Shown here: positions 56,629 through 63,332 of the stretch, in pieces
Layout: each line of letters opens with the position of its first letter
How positions within the stretch are numbered: position 1 is the first letter of the stretch
Source: JANMDU01 sp043777675
Lineage (GTDB): Bacteria > Pseudomonadota > Gammaproteobacteria > Burkholderiales > Burkholderiaceae_C
Assembly: GCA_043777675.1 (NCBI GenBank)
Contig: JAYWHR010000065.1
Coordinates: 1 to 64,000, forward strand
Length of the DNA: 64,000 nucleotides
Direction: 5' to 3'
Notes under the pieces: generated by a model
What the model was told of the DNA's origin: nothing
The model's database searches: none
The model's input: the letters and a program-made list of their open reading frames with translations, nothing else
Translations under genes and position numbers: made by a program

Positions 56629-58287
56629 TCAAACACGATTCCAATCGAAAACCGCCTTATCGCCCTTGCCATAAACCTTCAAAGCCCCCTTCTCTCCCAC
56701 GGCGTTAGGCCTCTGAAAGATCCAGTTTTGCCAAGCAGTCAAGCGGCCGAAGACGCGGGTGGCCATGGTCTCTACGCCGTTGAAGCGCAGATTGGCTTCC
56801 AAGCCTGTGAGTGCATCTGGGCTCATGGCCATGCGCTCTTCTAAAGCGATGCGCACTTCGTCTGCCCAATCAATATCATCTGGATTGGCGGTCACCAAGC
56901 CCAGTGCAAAGGCTGCATCTGCATCCAGCGGCTGGCCTGCCACAGCGCGCACGGCATCGAGCGCAGGCGCTTCGCTGTAGAAGCGGCGCTGCAAACGGCT
57001 TTCGCGCGTTGCCATCGGGTAGAGGCCAAAATTCACATCGCTCACAGTGATCTTCGGCGCTTTGGCTTCATAATCTGGCAAAGCGAGGTGATATGCGCGG
57101 TCACAAGCCAAGCTCAGCTCTAAGAAAGTGCCTGCAAAGCACGAGCCGGGTTCGATGAAAGCGAAGAGGCTACGGGAAGATACATCAATGCGGCTGAAGG
57201 TGCGGCGTAGCATTCCGATGGTCTCGCGCACGAACCAATGATCCTTATTGGCCATCAGCACAGCATCCATCGCGAGCACTTTAGCGGCGTCGCCTTCGGT
57301 TTTGAAAATCCAAGTGCCAATGTCCAGCTCATTGGTGCGCATTTGCAAAATGGCATCATCCAGCTCACGCGCCAGCACGAAGGGATACCAATTCGATGCT
57401 GCATTTTCGATAGCGGCTACGGTAGATTCCACGCCGGCTGTTGGCGCTTTAACTATAAAAGTAGCAAGGCGCTTAGCGCGATCAATCTCTACCGTCACGT
57501 TGCCATAGCGCAATGCATCAGCTTCAATCGTGCAATTCAATGGTGTGAGTGCCACGCCTTTTGCGCCAGCAGGTCGGTCGCTCTTCTCAGCCAATTCTGC
57601 TGCTCGCTTTTGCACAGCCTCGTTAAATTGCGCGGGCTTCACAGCCTGATCCACCAAGCGCCATTCCACAGCTTTCTTGCCGCGCACGCCTTCAACACTG
57701 GTGCAAAAAATATCAGCCAAATCATGGCGTACTTTGCGTTTGTCTGTCACGCGGGTGAGGCCGCCGGTGCCGGGCAACACGCCGAGCAGTGGCACTTCAG
57801 GCAAGCTCACAGCGCTGGCGCGGTCGTCTACCAAAATGATTTCATCGCAAGCCAGCGCCACTTCATAGCCGCCACCTGCGCATGCCCCGTTCACAGCAGC
57901 AATGAATTTGAGGCCGCTGTATTCGGAAGAATCTTCCAAACCATTGCGCGTCTCGTTGGTGAATTTGCAGAAATTCACTTTCCATGCGTGGCTCGATACG
58001 CCAAGCATGAAAATATTGGCGCCCGAGCAAAACACTTTTTCCTTTGCGCTGGTGAGCACCACGGTGCGCACTTCAGGATGCTCGAAGCGGATGCGATTAA
58101 TTGCATCGTTCAACTCAATGTCGACACCGAGGTCATAGCTGTTGAGTTTGAGCTTATAGCCGGGGCGAAGGCCAGCGTTTTCATCGAAGTCGGCTTTGAG
58201 CGTGGCCACTGCGCCATTGAACTCCAATTTCCAATGTTTGTATTGGCTAGGCTCGGTGCGGTAGTTAACGCGAAGTTCGTTGCTCAT
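56629..58287 (-). CDS. boxC: 2,3-epoxybenzoyl-CoA dihydrolase BoxC
   Basis: BoxC opens the ring of 2,3-epoxybenzoyl-CoA and releases formate, giving 3,4-dehydroadipyl-CoA semialdehyde. The 552-aa protein carries an N-terminal crotonase-like domain (FCSGANIFMLG, then NGACAGGGYEVALACDEI, about 130-150) and a second crotonase-like half with EPGSCFAGTFLELSLACDR. A GAGGAGAC ribosome-binding site precedes the ATG. The segment TAGVESTVAAIENAA (about 283-297) matches a degenerate copy of the short element without lengthening the protein. First gene of the box operon, under a promoter with a palindromic operator. Confidence 0.96.
   Translation of the reverse strand: MSNELRVNYRTEPSQYKHWKLEFNGAVATLKADFDENAGLRPGYKLKLNSYDLGVDIELNDAINRIRFEHPEVRTVVLTSAKEKVFCSGANIFMLGVSSHAWKVNFCKFTNETRNGLEDSSEYSGLKFIAAVNGACAGGGYEVALACDEIILVDDRASAVSLPEVPLLGVLPGTGGLTRVTDKRKVRHDLADIFCTSVEGVRGKKAVEWRLVDQAVKPAQFNEAVQKRAAELAEKSDRPAGAKGVALTPLNCTIEADALRYGNVTVEIDRAKRLATFIVKAPTAGVESTVAAIENAASNWYPFVLARELDDAILQMRTNELDIGTWIFKTEGDAAKVLAMDAVLMANKDHWFVRETIGMLRRTFSRIDVSSRSLFAFIEPGSCFAGTFLELSLACDRAYHLALPDYEAKAPKITVSDVNFGLYPMATRESRLQRRFYSEAPALDAVRAVAGQPLDADAAFALGLVTANPDDIDWADEVRIALEERMAMSPDALTGLEANLRFNGVETMATRVFGRLTAWQNWIFQRPNAVGEKGALKVYGKGDKAVFDWNRV
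57397..57440 (+). repeat. degenerate short interspersed element inside boxC
   Basis: The plus strand carries TTTTCGATAGCGGCTACGG and ATTCCACGCCGGCTGTTGGC, clearly related to the boxA copy but with several changes. It is read in the same frame (TAGVESTVAAIENAA). As BoxC is not longer here than I expect for the family, it may be an old, assimilated copy. Confidence 0.55.
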
Positions 58288-58314
58288 GAGTTGTCTCCTC
58301 GGTTTAGTTTATGA

Positions 58315-58346
58315 ATTATATTGCATATTTTGAAAACATGCAATAT
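58315..58346 (-). promoter_or_regulatory. boxC promoter overlapped by a palindromic operator (candidate BoxR site)
   Basis: On the minus strand -35 TTGCAT (58343-58338) and a perfect -10 TATAAT (58320-58315) are 17 bp apart. Inverted arms ATATTGCAT (58318-58326) and ATGCAATAT (58338-58346), 11 bp apart, cover both hexamers, so a bound repressor would block polymerase. BoxR/BzdR repressors are released by benzoyl-CoA; that BoxR binds here is inferred. Confidence 0.8.
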
Positions 58347-58354
58347 TTTTCATG

Positions 58355-59287
58355 TTATTGAATTTCAACCACGGGCAGGAGCAATTTTTGAAGCAAGCCA
58401 AAGCTCTCATTCAAGCCTTGCGCACTCGTGTTGAGCGTGAAATCAGCTTTGGAATAGAAGGCAGTGCGGCCTGCCAGAATGCTCTTCAAATCATCCAACG
58501 CCTCTTTGCTGGCCGCCATCGGGCGCATGTCGCCCTGCGCTTGCACGCGCTGCAAATGCTCTTGCGGCTCGGCTTGAAGCCAAACGCTGGTGCAGTGCGT
58601 GAGCACGGTATTGAATGTGCTCACATCGCTCACCAGCCCGCCCGGCGTAGCGATCACGCATTGCGCATGCTGGGCAATCAGCGCATCGAGTGCGCGGCGC
58701 TCATAGCGGCGATATGCCGTCACGCCATACAGCGCCTGAATCTCCGCCACGGAAGTGCCTGCCAACTTCTCAATCTCTCTGCTCATCTCAAAAAACGGGT
58801 ATTTCAACGTCTGCGCAAGCATCTTGCCCAGCGTGGATTTACCTGCCCCGCGCAGGCCGATCAAAGCGATTCTCTGAGACCGTTTTTGGCCAGTAGCCGG
58901 CATAGAATCTGCGCGAGGCGCTCCTAAATATGTAGCAATGTTCAACCGAAGGTGTTTCAGTTGCACCTCATCCGCGTTTTCCAACAGTTTGCGCAGCATC
59001 AGCCATTCGGGGTTGCTTGTGGTCAAGTCGCCATGCAGCTCGGCCAGCGGGCATTCCAGCGCATCGGCCACCTGCTGCAAGATCAAAATCGAGGCATTGC
59101 CCACGCCATATTCCAAATTGGCCAAATGCCGCTCAGACACATCAGCAGCGGCGGCCAGCGCCTTGCGCGTTAGCCCCCGGCGCGAGCGCTGGCTGCGCAC
59201 GCGCTCGCCCAGAGCTACCAAAAACGGGTTTTTGGCCTCTGGCTCGTCAGCTTCAGCAGCATCAACATGCAATATATTGCTTGACAT
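58355..59287 (-). CDS. boxR: BoxR/BzdR-type transcriptional regulator (HTH plus shikimate-kinase-like domain)
   Basis: The 310-aa regulator joins an XRE-type helix-turn-helix (about 24-85, RSRRGLTRKALAAAADVSER and LEYGVGNASILILQQVA) to a shikimate-kinase-like domain (from about 138, P-loop GLRGAGKS 144-151) that in BzdR/BoxR senses benzoyl-CoA. It represses benzoate degradation genes without the inducer. The linker between domains contains GAPRADSMPATGQK, encoded by a short interspersed element (58894-58936). It is divergent from bclA; a palindrome inside its first codons suggests autoregulation. Confidence 0.95.
   Translation of the reverse strand: MSSNILHVDAAEADEPEAKNPFLVALGERVRSQRSRRGLTRKALAAAADVSERHLANLEYGVGNASILILQQVADALECPLAELHGDLTTSNPEWLMLRKLLENADEVQLKHLRLNIATYLGAPRADSMPATGQKRSQRIALIGLRGAGKSTLGKMLAQTLKYPFFEMSREIEKLAGTSVAEIQALYGVTAYRRYERRALDALIAQHAQCVIATPGGLVSDVSTFNTVLTHCTSVWLQAEPQEHLQRVQAQGDMRPMAASKEALDDLKSILAGRTAFYSKADFTLNTSAQGLNESFGLLQKLLLPVVEIQ
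58894..58936 (-). repeat. short interspersed element inside boxR, in the inter-domain linker
   Basis: The minus strand reads CTACATATTTAGGAGCGCCT then CGCGCAGATTCTATGCCGGC and TA. Read as GAPRADSMPATG, the same frame as the cytochrome copy at 10883. Confidence 0.88.
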
Positions 59288-59310
59288 GGGGTGATTTCAG
59301 GATTTATAGT
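59267..59310 (+). promoter_or_regulatory. bclA promoter with an upstream palindrome (candidate BoxR operator)
   Basis: GCAATATATTGC (59269-59280) is a perfect 12-bp palindrome, part of ATGCAATATATTGC, sharing ATGCAATAT with the boxC operator. It abuts -35 TTGACA (59281-59286), followed after 18 bp by -10 TATAGT (59305-59310). It also lies in the first codons of boxR. A further TTGCAT is at 59326-59331, near the expected start of transcription. Confidence 0.75.
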
Positions 59311-59374
59311 TCAACTGGAATTATTTTGCATCAGAACAGATAACCCGTCAAACCAAGGGCTTGAGGAGACAACC

Positions 59375-60970
59375 ATGCAACAGCACACACCAGCGCCCCC
59401 GGCGCAGTTCAATTTCGCCGCCGATTTGATCGCCGCCAACGCGGCCCGCCCCAATAAAGTCGCTCTCATCGACGATGCTCTCTCGCTCACCTATGGCCAG
59501 CTTGCAGAGCAAATCAAAAGTACCGCTGCCGGCCTGCTAAACGCTGGCTTGCGCCGTGAAGAGCGCGTCTTGCTCCTGATGCACGATTGCAGCGATTGGG
59601 TCGTCTCCTTCCTCGGCTGCTTGTATGCGGGCGTGGTTCCCGTGGCGGTTAACACGCTGCTCACACCGGAAGACTACGCTTATATGCTGCAACACAGCCG
59701 CGCCCAAGCGGCCTTGGTCTCTGGTGCGCTCGTGCCTGCACTGCAAGGCGGCATGCAACTCGCTTCGCAAAATGGCGGGCATGAAATCAAGGCAATTTAT
59801 GTTTCCCGTGCAACTGCCGATCTGCCAGTGAGCTACAGGGCTTGGAGCACGTTGCTTGAAGCTGCGCCCTTGAGCAAGCCTTGCCCCACATACGCCGATG
59901 AAGCCGCCTTCTGGCTCTATTCTTCAGGCTCCACAGGCCGCCCCAAAGGCACTGTTCACACCCATGCCAATGCGTTTTACACCGCAGAGTTGTATGGCAA
60001 AGGCGTTTTGCAAATCACCGAGAAGGATGTGTGCTTCTCCGCCGCCAAGCTCTTCTTTGCTTATGGCTTAGGTAACGGCCTGAGCTTCCCGCTCGCCGTG
60101 GGCGCCACCGTGATTTTGATGGCCGAGCGGCCCACGCCGGATGCCGTCTTTAAACGCTGGAAAGGGCAGCTAGCCGGCATGAAATCTATCAAGCCTACTA
60201 TCTTTTTCGGAGCACCCACAGGTTTCGCTGGCATGCTTGCTGCGCCCAATCTCCCAGCTAAAAACGAAGTGGCGTTGCGCATGTGCTCCAGCGCCGGCGA
60301 AGCCCTGCCCGCAGACATTGGCCAACGGTTTGAAAAACACTTCGGTGTACAAATCATCGATGGCATCGGCTCCACCGAAATGCTACATATCTTTTTATCC
60401 AACCAACCCGGCAAAGTCCGTTACGGCACCACGGGATGGGCTGTGCCCGGATATCAGGTTGAACTCAGAGGAGAGGGCGGTGGCGCTGTGCCCGACGGCG
60501 AGCCCGGTGAGCTCTACATCCAAGGCCCCACGGCTGCTCTCATGTATTGGCAAAACAGAGAAAAATCTCGCAACACTTTTCAAGGCGAATGGACGAAAAG
60601 CGGCGACAAATACGTCAAAAACTCTGACGGCTCATACACCTACTCAGGCCGCAGCGACGACATGCTCAAGGTCAGCGGTATCTACGTCTCTCCCTTCGAG
60701 GTGGAAGCCACACTCGTGCAACACAGCGCCGTGTTAGAGGCCGCCGTCATCGGCAAAGAAGATCACGAGGGGCTTACAAAAACCAAAGCCTTCGTCGTCT
60801 TAAAAGACGGGCATTCGGCCACCGAAGAAGAACTCAAAGCCTTCGTCAAAGGCCTTCTCGCGCCCTACAAATATCCGCGCTACATTGAGTTTGTGCGCGA
60901 ATTGCCCAAGACGGCGACGGGGAAGATTCAGCGGTTTAAATTGCGAGATTTGGAAGCTTCGCGTCATTGA
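59375..60970 (+). CDS. bclA: benzoate-CoA ligase
   Basis: BclA activates benzoate to benzoyl-CoA with ATP and CoA. The 531-aa ANL-family enzyme has FWLYSSGSTGRPKGTVHTHA (P-loop, about 182-201), FFAYGLGNGLSFPLAVGA, FFGAPTGFAGML, GIGSTEMLHIFLSN and GYTYSGRSDDMLKVSG-like hinge, with the catalytic Lys near the C-terminus in LPKTATGKIQRFKLR. The ATG at 59375 is preceded by GAGGAGAC, the same ribosome-binding site as boxC. It is divergent from boxR under a palindrome-flanked promoter. A weak match to the short element lies at 60168-60203 (LAGMKSIKPTI). Confidence 0.95.
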   Translation: MQQHTPAPPAQFNFAADLIAANAARPNKVALIDDALSLTYGQLAEQIKSTAAGLLNAGLRREERVLLLMHDCSDWVVSFLGCLYAGVVPVAVNTLLTPEDYAYMLQHSRAQAALVSGALVPALQGGMQLASQNGGHEIKAIYVSRATADLPVSYRAWSTLLEAAPLSKPCPTYADEAAFWLYSSGSTGRPKGTVHTHANAFYTAELYGKGVLQITEKDVCFSAAKLFFAYGLGNGLSFPLAVGATVILMAERPTPDAVFKRWKGQLAGMKSIKPTIFFGAPTGFAGMLAAPNLPAKNEVALRMCSSAGEALPADIGQRFEKHFGVQIIDGIGSTEMLHIFLSNQPGKVRYGTTGWAVPGYQVELRGEGGGAVPDGEPGELYIQGPTAALMYWQNREKSRNTFQGEWTKSGDKYVKNSDGSYTYSGRSDDMLKVSGIYVSPFEVEATLVQHSAVLEAAVIGKEDHEGLTKTKAFVVLKDGHSATEEELKAFVKGLLAPYKYPRYIEFVRELPKTATGKIQRFKLRDLEASRH

Positions 60971-60992
60971 GCGTACATTGGTAGTACGCTGT

Positions 60993-61199
60993 GGCCTGAG
61001 ATGACTGAAATCGGGCGCCCTCATGGTGGAGTACCACAAATCGGTCGCCCAATTTCAGTCATCTCAGACCGTCTTGTACAACGCGACCGGCTACGAGCGA
61101 AGACCTTTCGAGTAGCCAACAGGCCGCGAGTGTGAGGCTTTGCGACTGACCGATTTGTGGTACTCCACCATGAGGGCAGGCGCAAAGCCTCACACTCGC
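60993..61199. repeat. cluster of overlapping inverted repeats between bclA and the CoA-transferase gene
   Basis: Three long inverted pairs overlap: 60993-61017 with 61046-61070 (25 bp, about two mismatches); 61018-61046 with 61148-61176 (29 bp, perfect); and 61126-61144 with 61181-61199 (19 bp, perfect). A small GGCTAC/GTAGCC hairpin lies at 61089-61117. The second pairing competes with the other two, so the transcript could fold in two exclusive ways. No open frame explains it. Confidence 0.85.
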
Positions 61200-61242
61200 A
61201 GCCGCTCTATCCACGCAGCCATCAACAGCCAGCCAACAACCT

Positions 61243-62355
61243 ATGCAAAACCTAGACAGCCTCCAAGGCATCAAAGTCATCGATCTATCGCGAGTACTCG
61301 GCGGCCCCTACTGCACGCAAATCTTGGCAGACCACGGCGCAGATGTTTTGAAAATCGAGCCACCTCAAGGGGACGAGACACGCGGCTGGGGCCCGCCATT
61401 TAATGCACATGGCACAGCCAGCTATTTCCTAGGTCTGAACCGCAACAAACGCGGCACGACCATGGATTTGTACGATCCCGCGCAGCGCGAAGCTTTGATG
61501 AAGTTGCTCGAAGATGCCGATGTGCTCGTGGAGAATTTCAAAACGGGCAGCATGGAAAAATGGGGTATTGGGTTTGACACACTGCATGCCAAATTCCCTC
61601 GCCTCATCCATTGCCGAGTGAGTGGTTTCGGCGCAGATGGGCCGATGGGCGGCTTGCCCGGCTATGACGCTGCGATTCAAGCTTTAGCTGGCCTGATGAG
61701 CATCAATGGCGAAAAGGGCGGCGAGCCGCTCCGTATGGGCATCCCCATCGTCGATATTGCCACCGGTATGAGCGCCGCCATGGGCATCTTGCTCGCGCTG
61801 CATGAGCGCGACAAAGGCGGAGGAAGCGGATTGGGTCAGTTCGTCGAATCCAGTCTCTACGACAACGGCTTAGCGCTGCTGCACCCTCATAGCGCCAACC
61901 ATTTGCTCGATGGCCGCGTGCCCGGCCGCAGCGGCAATGCGCATCCCAATATCGTGCCCTACGACACCTTTGCCACAGGCACTGAGCCGATCTTCCTCGC
62001 CGTGGGCAACGACCGGCAATTTGCCACCCTCGTGCAGACCATCGGTGCGCCCGATCTCGCCACCGATCCGCGCTTCGTCAACAACGGTCAGCGCAACCTC
62101 AACCGCGTCGCCCTCAAAGCCGCTTTAGAGGAAAAACTTGCCCTCTTCGCTGGCAAACCGCTGGCAGATCAACTCGTGCGCGCAGGCGTGCCCTGTGCCC
62201 CCATCCAAGACGTGAAAGCCGCGCTGAGCGACGAGCACACCTTGCACCGCGAGATGATCGTCAATATCGGTGAATATCAAGGCGTCGCCTCTCCCATCAA
62301 GCTCAGCCGCACGCCTGCGACCTACCGCTTACCACCGCCAGAGCGAAACAAATAG
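61243..62355 (+). CDS. CaiB/BaiF family (class III) CoA-transferase
   Basis: The 370-aa protein belongs to the class III CoA-transferases: GIKVIDLSRVLGGPYCTQIL at the N-terminus, ADVLKIEPPQGDETRGWGPP, LGLNRNKRG, and the catalytic Asp D171 in PIVDIATGMSAAMG. The substrate is unknown; placed after bclA it might move CoA between a dicarboxylic and an aromatic or fatty acid, but this is inference from position. It starts 272 bp after bclA, beyond the inverted-repeat cluster. Confidence 0.88.
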   Translation: MQNLDSLQGIKVIDLSRVLGGPYCTQILADHGADVLKIEPPQGDETRGWGPPFNAHGTASYFLGLNRNKRGTTMDLYDPAQREALMKLLEDADVLVENFKTGSMEKWGIGFDTLHAKFPRLIHCRVSGFGADGPMGGLPGYDAAIQALAGLMSINGEKGGEPLRMGIPIVDIATGMSAAMGILLALHERDKGGGSGLGQFVESSLYDNGLALLHPHSANHLLDGRVPGRSGNAHPNIVPYDTFATGTEPIFLAVGNDRQFATLVQTIGAPDLATDPRFVNNGQRNLNRVALKAALEEKLALFAGKPLADQLVRAGVPCAPIQDVKAALSDEHTLHREMIVNIGEYQGVASPIKLSRTPATYRLPPPERNK

Positions 62356-62417
62356 CGCCGAACGCCGTCTCACCAAGCCCTGCGCGACAATCTGCCATCG
62401 CAATTTAGGAAACCCCC

Positions 62418-63206
62418 ATGACCCTCTCGCTTAAAAACAAAACCGCCCTCATCACAGGCTCCACCAGTGGCATCGGCCTAGGCATTGCCATTGAGCTTGC
62501 CAAGCAAGGCGCGAATATTGTGCTCAACGGTTTCGGAGACGCGGCAGCCATTGAAGCCGCTCGCTCGCAGGTAGCCGCGCAAGGCGTACGCGTGGCCTAC
62601 CACGGGGCAGATATGAGCAAGCCCGCTGAGATCGAGCAGCTCATCGCATTTGCCGCCCGAGAATTCGGCATGGTCGATATCTTGGTGAACAACGCAGGCA
62701 TTCAGCATGTGAGCCCGGTGGAGAATTTCCCTGTTGAAAAGTGGGATGCTATTCTGGCCATCAATTTATCCAGCGCCTTCCACACCACACGCTTGGCCAT
62801 GCCCGGGATGCGCGCCAAAAATTGGGGCCGCATCATCAACATCGCCTCAGCGCATGGCTTGGTGGCCTCCCAAGACAAATCCGCCTACGTCGCTGCCAAA
62901 CATGGCCTCGTGGGTTTTACCAAATCCATCGCACTAGAAACAGCCACCACCGGCATCACAATCAACGCCATCTGCCCAGGCTGGGTGCTCACGCCCTTGG
63001 TGCAAAAGCAAATCGACAATCGCGCTGAGCGTGAAGGCATCAGCGTGGATCAGGCCAGCAAAGATCTGCTGGGCGAGAAGCAGCCCTCGCTCCAATTCAC
63101 CACACCCCAGCAGCTCGGCGAACTTGCCGTCTTCCTCTGCCAAGAGGCAGCAGCTAACGTGCGTGGTCAGGCTTGGGCAGTGGATGGCGGGTGGACAGCG
63201 CAGTGA
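62418..63206 (+). CDS. bdhA: 3-hydroxybutyrate dehydrogenase
   Basis: The 262-aa short-chain dehydrogenase has TGSTSGIG (13-20), NNAGIQHVSP (91-100), catalytic S144, Y157 and K161 (YVAAKHG), and the long C-terminal WVLTPLVQKQIDNRA segment of the D-beta-hydroxybutyrate dehydrogenase family. It interconverts 3-hydroxybutyrate and acetoacetate with NAD+, usually in polyhydroxybutyrate turnover. It is read in the same direction as the CoA-transferase gene 62 bp upstream. Confidence 0.92.
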   Translation: MTLSLKNKTALITGSTSGIGLGIAIELAKQGANIVLNGFGDAAAIEAARSQVAAQGVRVAYHGADMSKPAEIEQLIAFAAREFGMVDILVNNAGIQHVSPVENFPVEKWDAILAINLSSAFHTTRLAMPGMRAKNWGRIINIASAHGLVASQDKSAYVAAKHGLVGFTKSIALETATTGITINAICPGWVLTPLVQKQIDNRAEREGISVDQASKDLLGEKQPSLQFTTPQQLGELAVFLCQEAAANVRGQAWAVDGGWTAQ

Positions 63207-63222
63207 TCTGCATTCCTGTGCA

Positions 63223-63264
63223 CTACTAAATCAATAGCGCTCCACGCTGTATTTATTCCGGCTA
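63223..63264 (+). repeat. short interspersed element between bdhA and apbC
   Basis: The copy reads CTACTAAATCAATAGCGCTC then CACGCTGTATTTATTCCGGC and TA. It is intergenic, 17 bp after the bdhA stop. Confidence 0.88.
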
Positions 63265-63332
63265 TGCAGCCAAAAAGCCTTAAAAATCCACTAAAAAATC
63301 TGCTCAGCGGCGCAAATCAGCGCCACTGAACT

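Noticed and set aside
57238..58314. Long plus-strand frame (358 codons)
   Set aside because: Antisense to boxC; no recognisable motifs and a His/Cys-rich composition typical of shadow frames.
60168..60203. Short-element copy inside bclA (CAGCTAGCCGGCATGAAATC)
   Set aside because: Only the core half matches well and the protein segment may be native; kept as a weak match, not as a feature.
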